NCBI RefSeq assembly: GCF_023838525.1
Contig: NZ_JAHUQD010000003.1
Coordinates: forward strand, 124,001 to 188,000
Source: Caldicoprobacter algeriensis
GTDB lineage: Bacteria > Bacillota > Clostridia > Caldicoprobacterales > Caldicoprobacteraceae
DNA: 64,000 nt
Reading direction: 5' to 3'
Positions 37,401 to 44,771 of the stretch are shown one piece after another. Position 1 is the first letter of the stretch. Every line of letters begins with the position of its first letter. Under the pieces are notes generated by a model. That model searched no databases and was not told where the DNA came from. It saw only the letters and a list, made by a program, of their open reading frames with translations. The translations under genes were made by a program, and so were the position numbers.

Positions 37401-37495
37401 TTTCTACATTTCTGACCTTGGTGGTAGTGCCTGTTATATATTCGCTTATTGACGATTTTGGCAGGTGGTTTGGCAGAAAATTGAGGTCGTTATAA
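34427..37495 (+). CDS. RND family efflux pump (HAE-1/SwrC-like)
   Basis: The 1022-residue pump has the RND layout: helix 1 (RRPVTTVMVVLIVLILGFVSL), a large first loop with GTDMDVAALEVREKLD, helices 2-6, second loop, helices 8-12. The helix-4 motif reads GVGMIVDNSIVALEN: Asp399 aligns with AcrB Asp407 while the second relay Asp is Asn400. In helix 10, GIVVNNGIVLVDYINR has Asn920 where AcrB has Lys940. This single-Asp relay resembles that of Gram-positive SwrC/YerP proteins. AGGAGG precedes the ATG. It forms a pair with the upstream adaptor and is followed by a terminator. In Firmicutes such pumps are linked to surfactin or fatty-acid tolerance; substrate unknown here. Confidence 0.92.
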   Translation: MNIAGLSIRRPVTTVMVVLIVLILGFVSLTRLNVDLLPSINLPVMVVSVQYSGAGPEEVESIVTRNIESVLATVSNLESMRSTSSEGSSLVILEFTQGTDMDVAALEVREKLDMIRSMLPDGVSDPIVLKLDPNMLPIMSFAVSQEGKTDEELQVWVEDMLKPRIERIEGVASVSILGAKQTEVKVIVDPEKLITYGLSMDRVVSALRAENLNMPGGVVQDGQYDLLVRVSGQFESLDELLNVPVVSSTGTTYLLRDLARVEKGVRDGRQYSRVNQHDSLSISVYKESTANTVRVAEKVNQEMESIKKSYPDISVMTIVDQSKFIKSSISAVISNAYIGAILAIAILFILLKNITPTLVIAVSIPFSVISTFVLLYFSGITLNIISLGGLALGVGMIVDNSIVALENIYRMREKGLSPIDAAEKGTNEISMAIIASTLTTVCVFLPIVFTQGMTAEIFGELSITVTFSLLASLVVALTLVPMLASKLVTRQGFNKKNVTVERVTEKYRRMLEWALEHRKTVVLITAVVFGMSIVLLPLVGVEYFPAVDQGQIEIEVRLPRGSSFGETLEAVQRVEKMVSEIPEVEMVWASIGGQQLNVGMGVSARDQGSITAVLKPVGQRDRTTQQVGEEIRQKVKDIAGCQIQVNTGGGFAGLGSGMMGPPISISIKGQDLDVLRKISDDIVRVVSSVPGTREVRSSFEEGRPELRIIIDRQRASQYGLNVALVSSAVQSHLQGVVATRYKEESTEIDVRVQLPDDGVFKVQDVENVMVTSPLGISVPLKSVARFEYAQGPVRIERHDQSRMVTVSGDYEGRNFGEVIEDIQERLDDYPLPEGYFIEYGGEQEQLSEAFGDLRLVLVLGVTLVYMIMASQFESLVHPFTVMFTVPLAFTGGLVGLLIAGKPLSVPAFLGFIMLVGIVVNNGIVLVDYINRLREGNADLKRAIVQAGATRLRPVLMTSLTTILGLLPLALGFGESSELQVPLAVTVMSGLTLSTFLTLVVVPVIYSLIDDFGRWFGRKLRSL

Positions 37496-37499
37496 CATT

Positions 37500-37548
37500 A
37501 AAGGGGGTGGATGGAAGACAAGTTTCAAATTTACAAACCCCCTTTTTT
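37500..37548 (+). terminator. Terminator after RND pump
   Basis: AAAGGGGGT pairs with ACCCCCTTTT across a loop of about 27 bases, with a following T-tract (CTTTTTTAT). It begins 5 bases after the pump stop. Confidence 0.75.
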
Positions 37549-37628
37549 ATGTTATTATGGTGTTAAATTAGAATAATTTTAGGATGACTATTGGGTGAAA
37601 GTGTGTACTTTGCGCAGGGGGCGGGTGT

Positions 37629-38129
37629 TTGTTTTTGAATATAATGCTCAAGTTTATACAATATCTTGCAAAGAAATTTATCGCCATAGCGATTCTGATA
37701 TGGTTGGCCGTGTTGGTTACCTTTACTGCATATGATTGTGCTAATATATATATTGTGGTTACTGAAGGGATGACTCAGAGGGCTACCGCAGTATTAGACG
37801 GTCGGGAAAATGTTGCCTTGAATAAGTTCTTCACTTCCTCTTATTTGAACTCTGATCCCTTATTAAACAACAATCAGTATGAGGATTTCATCATACAGGA
37901 TTACAATTTCAAACTTCGTATTAAATGGTTGTGGGCATGGCCGTGGAGTGATTCAGCCAGGGTTGTCATTGAAGAAGAAATTCCTAGAATAGTTGTAAAG
38001 CCCAGAAGCCAGGACCAGGAGATCAAAACTCCCCCTCCGTGGCAGAATGGGGAGAAGATAATCTTGCTTCAAAAGCGAGCTGGGCTGTGGAAGATAGATG
38101 GAATAATATTTAAAAAGCCTCTAGAATAG
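37629..38129 (+). CDS. Hypothetical membrane-anchored protein
   Basis: I do not recognise this 166-residue protein. It has one N-terminal membrane helix (about 12-36, AIAILIWLAVLVTFTAY) and an otherwise soluble, probably extracellular part. That part includes the stretch ANIYIVVTEGMTQRATAVL and a Trp-rich middle (KWLWAWPWSDSA), and ends KPLE. The start is TTG at 37629 or 37635, both close behind GGGGGCGGG; ATG 37644 is also possible. No cysteine motif or known domain is visible. It stands between the RND terminator and an AEC carrier gene. Confidence 0.65.
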   Translation: MFLNIMLKFIQYLAKKFIAIAILIWLAVLVTFTAYDCANIYIVVTEGMTQRATAVLDGRENVALNKFFTSSYLNSDPLLNNNQYEDFIIQDYNFKLRIKWLWAWPWSDSARVVIEEEIPRIVVKPRSQDQEIKTPPPWQNGEKIILLQKRAGLWKIDGIIFKKPLE

Positions 38130-38164
38130 AATGATTATGATAACTGAAAAGGAGCCTTACAGTT

Positions 38165-39106
38165 ATGGTGGTTTTTGATGCTATACAGTGCGTTCTCAGC
38201 ATTTTAGCTATGATCTCGATAGGTTATGTGCTCAGCCGTCGGGGTTGGTTTGATGAGCGCGCTTCCGAGCTATTCTCCAAGATGGTGGTCAAGGTGTCTT
38301 TGCCCGCTCTGATGATTTCAAATTTACTAACTACCTTCGATAGAGACACGTTATTTGAAGCGGGGATGGGCATATTCATACCCATGGCATGCATGCTACT
38401 GCTGTATGGGGCGGGGTTGGCGGTAGTAAAATTAATTGGTATACCACCTCAAAAACGCGGCGTTTTTTTGGCCATGTTTGCCTTTTCAAATACTGTGTTT
38501 ATAGGGTTGCCGGTCAATATTGCGCTTTTCGGGGAGGAAAGCACTTCTTTTGTGTTACTGTATTATGTTGCCAATACGGTCTTGTTTTGGACCATTGGAA
38601 TCAGCGGGATTCAACGCGATGGGATGAATGGCGATGCGCCTCCTATATCAAGCAGGTTCAGGAACTTTTTGTCTCCACCTTTGATGGGCTTTTTATTGGC
38701 CGTTTTATTGATACTGTTGGATGTCAAGCTCCCAAGGTTTGTTATGGACACATGCAAGTACATGGGCAACCTTACCACTCCTCTATCCATGTTATACATA
38801 GGCATTGTCATAAACTCCATAACGATGCAGGATGTAAAGTTTGATAAGGACATGTTTACCATATTATTGGGCAGATTTTTGCTGGCTCCATTGTTGATAC
38901 TGGCTTTTATGTATTATTTGCCTTTGCCTGTTCTTATGAAAAAGGTGTTTGTCATACAGGCGGCAATGCCCACCATGACTCAGATAGCCATTGTGTCTCA
39001 GGCTTACAAGGCAGATTACAAGTATGCAGCGGCTATGGTTACGGTTACTACAACAGCTAGCCTTGTTTTTATTCCCCTATACATGTTTGCGCTGAGCAAG
39101 ATTTAA
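38165..39106 (+). CDS. AEC (auxin efflux carrier) family transporter
   Basis: The 313-residue protein has about ten membrane helices in two similar halves. Family features are the N-terminal IGYVLSRRGWFDERASELFSKMVVKVSLPALMI (positions 20-52), FSNTVFIGLPVN in the middle and AAMPTMTQIAIVSQAY near the end. AEC carriers move organic acids or amino-acid derivatives. ATG 38165 follows AAGGAG at about 10 bases. It precedes a pair of Gfo/Idh/MocA genes, and a second AEC gene lies after them, but the promoter at 39130 separates it from the first pair. Confidence 0.9.
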   Translation: MVVFDAIQCVLSILAMISIGYVLSRRGWFDERASELFSKMVVKVSLPALMISNLLTTFDRDTLFEAGMGIFIPMACMLLLYGAGLAVVKLIGIPPQKRGVFLAMFAFSNTVFIGLPVNIALFGEESTSFVLLYYVANTVLFWTIGISGIQRDGMNGDAPPISSRFRNFLSPPLMGFLLAVLLILLDVKLPRFVMDTCKYMGNLTTPLSMLYIGIVINSITMQDVKFDKDMFTILLGRFLLAPLLILAFMYYLPLPVLMKKVFVIQAAMPTMTQIAIVSQAYKADYKYAAAMVTVTTTASLVFIPLYMFALSKI

Positions 39107-39129
39107 ATTAACGGTGTAGTTAAAATGTG

Positions 39130-39174
39130 TTGAAGAATAGCTAAATTATTTTATATATTGTGCAATCGTTTGCA
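39130..39174 (+). promoter_or_regulatory. Promoter with LacI/CcpA-type operator
   Basis: TTGAAG (39130-39135), 18 bases, TATATT (39154-39159). Immediately downstream, TGCAATCGTTTGCA (39161-39174) is an imperfect palindrome (12 of 14 positions) with central CG. It fits the cre consensus TGNAANCGNWNNCW. It differs from the operator at 5242, so CcpA or another LacI-family protein is more likely than the regulator in this window. Confidence 0.65.
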
Positions 39175-39212
39175 AAAGTTTAAATATATGCTTTTGTGGA
39201 GGGATGATGAAA

Positions 39213-40436
39213 ATGTATAACGATAATCAGGTTTCTATTGTGCTAGTGGGCATCGGGGGATACGGAAATATATACGTCGATGCACTGCTTAGTAATCTTG
39301 ATCGAGGTGACTTTAAAATTGTAGGGGCGGTTGACCCTAGGCCGGAAGGATGCCGCAATCTGTACAGGATTAAAGAGATGGGGACCCCCATTTTTTCCTC
39401 AATGGAAGAGTTTTATGCCAGCTTTAAAGCCGATTTGGCCATTATATCAACCCCTATTCATTTTCATTGCAGTCAAACATGTTATGCTCTATCCCAGGGG
39501 AGCAATGTATTGTGCGAAAAGCCGGTGAGTGCAACCATTCAGGAAGCTCGACAGATGATGGAGGCCAGGGATCGTGCCGGGAAAATCGTTGCAATCGGCT
39601 ATCAATGGTCATACACCGATGCCATACGCGCCCTTAAAAAGGATATTAAATCGGGTTTGTTCGGCAGGCCCAAGAGGTTCAAAACGATCGTGTTGTGGCC
39701 CAGAAATCGGGATTATTACCGTCGTGGTTGGGCTGGTAAACTGCGGGATGCGGAGGGAAGATGGATACTGGACAGCGTCGCCAACAATGCGACAGCTCAT
39801 CATCTGCACAACATGTTTTACGTATTGGGCAGGGAAGAGGATGAGAGTGCGAAGCCCGCCCAGCTTACGGCGGAGCTCTATCGCGCCAATGAAATTGAAA
39901 ACTTCGATACCGCTGCCGTCAGGATTTTTACTGAAGAAGGCGTAGAATTGCTTTTTTACGTCACACATGCCGTTGTTGAGACCGTGAATCCCACTTTTTG
40001 CTTCGAGTTTGAAAATGCAAGGGTGGTATATGGGCCATTAGAGGGCAAAGGCGACAATATATTAGCTGTATTTAATGATGGCACCTGCAAAGTTTACGGC
40101 AATCCCGAAAAAGAAAAGATAAAGAAGCTGTGGATGACTATAGAGGCGGTTAAGGGTGTACAGCATGTGGTGTGCGGCATAGAAGCGGCTACTTCTCAGA
40201 CCCTGTGCATCAACGGCATGCAGGAGGCTGTGCCGCGTATACCTTATTTCCCTGGAAATTTGATCAAGTATGACGAAGACACAAAAGTAACCTGGGTGGA
40301 AGGGTTAAACGACGTTTTGAAGAGATGCTATCAGGAATGGAAGCTGCCGCATGAAATTGGCGTAGAATGGGCTAAAGCCGGAAAGACAATGGATTTAAGG
40401 GTATATCAGTATTTTAAGGGGGATGATATAGGATGA
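39213..40436 (+). CDS. Gfo/Idh/MocA family oxidoreductase
   Basis: This 407-residue NAD(P)-dependent oxidoreductase has a Rossmann fold at the N-terminus (VLVGIGGYGNIYVDALL), then LAIISTPIHFHCSQT and CEKPVSATIQEARQM, the substrate-site Lys-Pro of the family. It is longer than the usual 330-380 residues because of a C-terminal extension. ATG 39213 is at good distance from GGAGGG; ATGs at 39204 and 39207 are too close. Its stop overlaps the start of a second family member by 4 bases, so the two probably act in sequence or together on a sugar or cyclitol. The substrate is unknown. Confidence 0.9.
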   Translation: MYNDNQVSIVLVGIGGYGNIYVDALLSNLDRGDFKIVGAVDPRPEGCRNLYRIKEMGTPIFSSMEEFYASFKADLAIISTPIHFHCSQTCYALSQGSNVLCEKPVSATIQEARQMMEARDRAGKIVAIGYQWSYTDAIRALKKDIKSGLFGRPKRFKTIVLWPRNRDYYRRGWAGKLRDAEGRWILDSVANNATAHHLHNMFYVLGREEDESAKPAQLTAELYRANEIENFDTAAVRIFTEEGVELLFYVTHAVVETVNPTFCFEFENARVVYGPLEGKGDNILAVFNDGTCKVYGNPEKEKIKKLWMTIEAVKGVQHVVCGIEAATSQTLCINGMQEAVPRIPYFPGNLIKYDEDTKVTWVEGLNDVLKRCYQEWKLPHEIGVEWAKAGKTMDLRVYQYFKGDDIG

Positions 40437-41422
40437 AAGTCGTCATTATAGGCTCAAGCGGACATTATAACTATGCAATTGAAGGAATAAGGGAGGATAG
40501 GGATGTTACTATTGTGGGAGTAGCCCCGGGCTCGGAAGGGGAAGACGTAAGCCCTGCTTATCGAGCGGCGTGTAAGATAGGGCATGCACCCAAGGTATAT
40601 GATAATTACAGGATCATGCTTGATGAGGTAAAGCCCGACATAGCAGTGGTCAACTGCTTTTTCGGTCACCACGCCAGAGTCACAATGCAGGTGCTTGAAC
40701 GGGGAATACACGCCTTTGTGGAGAAGCCGGTTGCCATTACCTTCGAGGACCTAGAGCAGCTTAAGAAGGCCCATTCTCGTTCAGGTGTGCACCTTGCAGC
40801 CATGTTTGGAATACGGTATTCTGCCCATTTTATTACGGCGTGGAACCTGGTGAAAGATGGTGTGGTGGGAGAGATACGGCTGATGAATGCTCAAAAATCG
40901 TATAAACTCGGCCAGAGAAGCGATTTTTACAAATACCGCTCAACTTACGGGGGCACCATTCCATGGGTAGGGAGCCATGCCATTGACTGGCTTTACTGGT
41001 TCAGCGGCCAAAAATTCGAATCGGTTTTTGCTTCGCATTCTACCAGGTATAATCGGGAGCATGGGGACCTTGAAGTGGCGGCGCTGTGCCACTTTACCTT
41101 TTCCAATGAGGTGTTTGGTTCGGTAAGCATAGATTATCTACGTCCCAAACAGGCGCCTACCCACGACGATGACCGTTTGCGCCTTGTGGGCACCCGCGGC
41201 GTCCTTGAGGTAAGAAACGGCAAGGTGTACCTGATAAACGATGACATAGACGGAGTCAGGGAAGTTCCGCTTCTGCCCAAGCAGAACATATTTATCGATT
41301 TTTTGAAGCAAATAAGGGGAGAAGGCGAGTGCCTGGTTACTGCTAACGATTCCTTCTATGTGACCGAGGCGTGCTTGAAAGCTAGGCAGTCGGCAGACGA
41401 GGGGAGAGTGGTATATTTCTGA
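40433..41422 (+). CDS. Gfo/Idh/MocA family oxidoreductase
   Basis: The 329-residue paralog has VVIIGSSGHYNYAIEG in place of the classical GxGxxG loop, VVNCFFGHHARVTMQVLE, and VEKPVAITFEDLEQL with the conserved Lys-Pro. A conserved His pair follows in GSHAIDWLYWFSG. The altered nucleotide loop (GSSGHY) is unusual, and NAD(P) preference is unclear. ATGA overlap with the upstream gene shows translational coupling. Both sit between two AEC carriers, so a role in using or modifying an imported acidic sugar derivative is plausible but unproven. Confidence 0.88.
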   Translation: MKVVIIGSSGHYNYAIEGIREDRDVTIVGVAPGSEGEDVSPAYRAACKIGHAPKVYDNYRIMLDEVKPDIAVVNCFFGHHARVTMQVLERGIHAFVEKPVAITFEDLEQLKKAHSRSGVHLAAMFGIRYSAHFITAWNLVKDGVVGEIRLMNAQKSYKLGQRSDFYKYRSTYGGTIPWVGSHAIDWLYWFSGQKFESVFASHSTRYNREHGDLEVAALCHFTFSNEVFGSVSIDYLRPKQAPTHDDDRLRLVGTRGVLEVRNGKVYLINDDIDGVREVPLLPKQNIFIDFLKQIRGEGECLVTANDSFYVTEACLKARQSADEGRVVYF

Positions 41423-41676
41423 ATACAACGTTTTTTATGTTAATTTTCTAAAGTCTATGCGTTATATGCTTGTACAAAAGGTAAAAGGATGTTAAAATAG
41501 AGTTAGTTGATAAGCGCATTGTTGTTGAGATTATATGGTTTACAAATCAAAGTAGGGTTAGTAGTAGGAATAGTATTAGCAGTAGAAGTTTGCTAGTATC
41601 TTAACTTTATTTGTGTTCAGCGGAGCCCACCTATCTAGCTGAGAGAGCCGGTACATAAGGTAGGAAGGGTGAAATT
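41423..41676. other. Intergenic region before acyltransferase
   Basis: No gene is supported. A possible promoter is TTGATA (41507-41512), 17 bases, ATTATA (41530-41535). The stretch 41555-41600 is rich in TAGTA-like units, without clear periodic structure. Confidence 0.4.
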
Positions 41677-42423
41677 ATGTACGATAATGGAATGGAAACT
41701 GGAGCTCGGCATAGGTATAGTCCATGGTGGGAGTTCCGCTGGTTTAAAGAGTCGAAAATAGGAAAAATATGGAGGATTATTTGGAATAATCCAAAGCTCA
41801 TTTTCAATGCCATTTATAGCTTTTTTGTGGGCCTGAGGCTTTTTGGGATCAAATTCTATAAGTTTCCGATTATCGTTGATGTGGGAAGCAAGATCAGGAA
41901 ATCACGTAAGTCCAGGTTGCAGATAAATGGGCGGCTATATTTAGGTGGAAGATACATTGGCGAGCAGAGCGGTAATGCCGCTTATTTGAAGTTAGCTAGA
42001 AATTCAACTTGTCACATAGAAGGCAGAGTGAAGCTGGGGCCAGGAGTGCGAGTGATTGTGGAGCCGGGTGCCAGCTTGACTATAGGAGACAACACCTATA
42101 TAACCGCATCATCGGTTATACACTGTGCAACCAACATTAGCATTGGAAAGGACTGCGCCATTGCGTGGGGTACAACCATCCTGGACACCGATTTCCATAC
42201 CATTATCTACGAGGATGGAGAGCAGAATTCCATAAGCAAACCTATAAAGATAGGGGACAAGGTTTGGATAGGGTGCAATTGTACTATTTTAAAAGGGGTA
42301 ACAATAGGCGATAACTGTGTGATTGCCGCCAACTCGCTAATAAATAAGGATGTTCCGCCAAATTCTCTGGTGGCAGGCAATCCTGCAAGGGTGATTAGGA
42401 CGGGCATCAGCTGGCGCGCGTAA
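41677..42423 (+). CDS. Left-handed beta-helix acyltransferase
   Basis: This 248-residue protein has a basic N-terminal region with hydrophobic patches (about 1-70), then hexapeptide repeats forming a left-handed beta helix (LTIGDNTYITASSVIH, ISIGKDCAIAWGTTI, IKIGDKVWIGCNCTILKGVTIGDNCVIAANS in segments, closing with VAGNPARVI). The catalytic His of the family is likely in DTDFHTI. It resembles CoA-dependent O-acetyltransferases of the WcaF/Maa type acting on sugars or exopolysaccharide precursors. GGAAGGGTG lies upstream of the ATG. It is followed by its own terminator, so it is a single-gene unit. Confidence 0.85.
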   Translation: MYDNGMETGARHRYSPWWEFRWFKESKIGKIWRIIWNNPKLIFNAIYSFFVGLRLFGIKFYKFPIIVDVGSKIRKSRKSRLQINGRLYLGGRYIGEQSGNAAYLKLARNSTCHIEGRVKLGPGVRVIVEPGASLTIGDNTYITASSVIHCATNISIGKDCAIAWGTTILDTDFHTIIYEDGEQNSISKPIKIGDKVWIGCNCTILKGVTIGDNCVIAANSLINKDVPPNSLVAGNPARVIRTGISWRA

Positions 42424-42522
42424 GTTGAGGCAGATAGATACGAGCGATCCATTTAATTGACGATTCTGATATTTGACGCATAATCAGCCTTGGCTGTGTA
42501 AGATATATACAAGATTTTGCAA

Positions 42523-42554
42523 GGAGTGACATTATATTCGTCACTCCGTTTTTT
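42523..42554 (+). terminator. Rho-independent terminator after acyltransferase gene
   Basis: GGAGTGAC (42523-42530) pairs perfectly with GTCACTCC (42540-42547), followed by GTTTTTTG. Confidence 0.9.
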
Positions 42555-42649
42555 GTTAAATTTAAGGTTGGTTGAATGCCATGTTGTTTTGATGCTACAA
42601 TGGTAACTGTTGAACGGCTGTAAGTGGATAGGAAAGGGGTTGTAAACAG

Positions 42650-43576
42650 ATGCTGCTACATATACTGCTTCACAATATTGCTCCTGTGTTTTTTTTAATC
42701 AGCCTGGGCTATATATTGGGAAAGGGGTTTCGGTTGGATATCCGTTCCCTCAGCAAGATAAGCGTATATGTGCTGGTCCCCTCTACAATGATCGTAAAGA
42801 TGTACGAGACGGATGTTGATATTAAGCTTTTGATGCCGGCGTTTTTCACTGTTGCGTTTGTCTTAATCCTTTCTGTTGTAAGCATAATCCCGGCCAGGTT
42901 AAGAGGCTATTGCGATTCAAGAAAAAACGCCTTTAAAAATGCAATAATGTTTTACAACTCAGGCAATTTTGGTTTGCCTTTGATAAGCCTGGTGTTTGCC
43001 AATACGCCTATGCTGGAATACGCGGTATCGAATCAGATCATGGTCATGATGAGCCAGAATTTGCTAAATTACACTCTGGGGTTTTATAATGCGGCAAGGG
43101 GGAAGATGGATTTAAAATCCGCTGTTAAGGCGGTTTTTAAAATGCCTACAGTCTATACTATTTTGCTGGTGTTGTTGCTAAAAATAATCCCCTATGATGT
43201 GCGAAAGTTTTTCCTGTGGCCGGCTGTGGTGTATGCAAGCGACGCTATGATTGCGGTTAATCTGCTGATATTGGGCATTCAGCTATCTTCGGTGAGCTTC
43301 AATTTTAAGGACTTTGACGTCTATCTGGCGGCTTTTATGCGGCTGTGCGTGGCGCCTTTACTGGCCTATTTGTTAATTGTAGCTTTCAGAATTAGCGGCG
43401 TGATGGCTAAGACGCTTCTTATAGCCGGGGGGCTGCCCACCGCTGTAAATACGGTATTGATCGCGGTGGAGTTTGAAAATGAGCACCAGTTTGCCACCCA
43501 GACGGTGGTTGTAACGACGCTGCTTTGCCTTTTCACGCTGCCCTTGGTGATATTCTTTGCCCAAAGGGCTTTCTGA
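42650..43576 (+). CDS. AEC family transporter
   Basis: The 308-residue protein has about ten membrane helices and the AEC pattern (NIAPVFFLISLGYILGKGF, YVLVPSTMIVKMYE, FYNSGNFGLPLISLVFA, GGLPTAVNTVLIAVEFE). It is related to, but clearly diverged from, the carrier at 38165. GGAAAGGGG precedes the ATG by about 9 bases. It converges on the AraC gene with only 4 bases between stops, with no room for a dedicated terminator. Substrate unknown; dicarboxylates or other organic acids are usual. Confidence 0.9.
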   Translation: MLLHILLHNIAPVFFLISLGYILGKGFRLDIRSLSKISVYVLVPSTMIVKMYETDVDIKLLMPAFFTVAFVLILSVVSIIPARLRGYCDSRKNAFKNAIMFYNSGNFGLPLISLVFANTPMLEYAVSNQIMVMMSQNLLNYTLGFYNAARGKMDLKSAVKAVFKMPTVYTILLVLLLKIIPYDVRKFFLWPAVVYASDAMIAVNLLILGIQLSSVSFNFKDFDVYLAAFMRLCVAPLLAYLLIVAFRISGVMAKTLLIAGGLPTAVNTVLIAVEFENEHQFATQTVVVTTLLCLFTLPLVIFFAQRAF

Positions 43577-43580
43577 TGCT

Positions 43581-44408
43581 TCAGGTTGCACCGTGGATCT
43601 TTTTAAATTCCATGGGCGTGACTCCCTCGTATTTTTTAAACACGGCACAGAAATAGCTGGTATCGCTATAACCCACCTTCTGTGCGATCTCCTTTATGGT
43701 GACACCAGGAACCTGTATCAGGTGTTCCTTGGCTTTTTGAATTCTAAGCCTTGTCAAATATTGGAACGGTGTCATGTGAAAGGTGCGCTTAAAAAGGCGG
43801 CACAGGTGATGTGGGCTGACCTTTATTATAGACGCCATGTCGTTTAGGCAGGGGCTCAAAAAATAGTTTTGTTCCATGTAATTGATGATTGGCTGGAGCT
43901 GCCTGTATGGTGCGGAAGTATTTGATGATGACTCCGTATGAGTGCAGGCCCTGAGTTTTACCAGGAACTGGTAGAGCAGCGAAGAACATTCTACTAGCTT
44001 AAGCGGGCTTTCAGAGCATATCGAGAGATATATCTCATCCAGCAGTCTGTCGAGGGTTTGCAGGGATGATATGTGGAAAACGTTCCATTTGCCCATGTTT
44101 AGCAGGTCGAGTAATGGGTCAAGGGCTGGTCCATCGAATGTGAGCCAGTGGGTGGTCCAGGGTTCTGTGATGGCAAAATACTCATGAGGTATATTGGGAT
44201 ACAAGAAGAAACCCATTTCCTCGGAGATTCGGTATTCATTTCCTGCGATGATCAGCTTTCCGCTTCCTTTGGTGGAGTGAAGCCATTGGTAATATGGAAG
44301 CCCTGATGGCCTTATGATGTGTTCTTGATGGTGCTGTATTCCCACGCCTTTAACGTGAAATGGGAGTTTGTCTTCTTCTCCTGTAACCATTGTAAACACT
44401 GTTCTCAT
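43581..44408 (-). CDS. AraC-family transcriptional regulator
   Basis: The 275-residue regulator has an N-terminal cupin-like effector domain (about 1-160) and two C-terminal helix-turn-helix units (LNDMASIIKVSPHHLCRLFK and TIKEIAQKVGYSDTSYFCAVFKK), ending with GVTPMEF. It is divergently transcribed from the GH42 beta-galactosidase gene. Three direct ATCAATATA repeats in the shared upstream region are its likely binding sites. It is probably an activator of the galactosidase in response to a sugar. AGGGGGT precedes the ATG. Confidence 0.92.
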   Translation of the reverse strand: MRTVFTMVTGEEDKLPFHVKGVGIQHHQEHIIRPSGLPYYQWLHSTKGSGKLIIAGNEYRISEEMGFFLYPNIPHEYFAITEPWTTHWLTFDGPALDPLLDLLNMGKWNVFHISSLQTLDRLLDEIYLSICSESPLKLVECSSLLYQFLVKLRACTHTESSSNTSAPYRQLQPIINYMEQNYFLSPCLNDMASIIKVSPHHLCRLFKRTFHMTPFQYLTRLRIQKAKEHLIQVPGVTIKEIAQKVGYSDTSYFCAVFKKYEGVTPMEFKKIHGAT

Positions 44409-44427
44409 GAGGAATTACCCCCTATAG

Positions 44428-44501
44428 ATCAATATAGCCATATATGCATCAATATATTGAGATTGAATTTGGGCTTTGGGCAATGTACACTATCAATATA
44501 G
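44428..44501. promoter_or_regulatory. Three direct repeats, probable AraC-regulator sites
   Basis: ATCAATATA(G/T) occurs at 44428-44437, 44448-44457 and 44492-44501, all in the same orientation. The first two are 20 bp apart (two helical turns) as expected for AraC half-sites. The third touches a possible -10 (TATATT, 44503-44508) with no good -35, which fits an activator-dependent promoter for the GH42 gene. The rest of the 363-bp divergent region shows nothing further. Confidence 0.65.
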
Positions 44502-44771
44502 TTATATTATAAGGGTTTTACCACAATTTACAATATACATTTAATTTGCACTTGTTGACATTAAACTTTAGGGTATTTGCTGGTGTGGCAAGTGGACTAT
44601 CTACTGCCTAAAAAGCGGGACTTATGAAAAGCCGGGGTTGACTGAACTTACTCACCAACATAAAGCTGACGTAGTTACGCTAGGCATGTAATGGTATTCT
44701 GCGGTACGGGGATAACAAATTGGGTGGGAACGATTTGCCAGCGATAAAAATTTTTTTGAGAGGTGATGTTT

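Noticed and set aside
41555-41640. TAGTA-rich stretch as a repeat array or CRISPR
   Set aside because: The units are short and irregular, with no constant spacing and no spacers.
41610-41676. Riboswitch before the acyltransferase gene
   Set aside because: Only 4-bp helices could be drawn, and no known conserved boxes are present.
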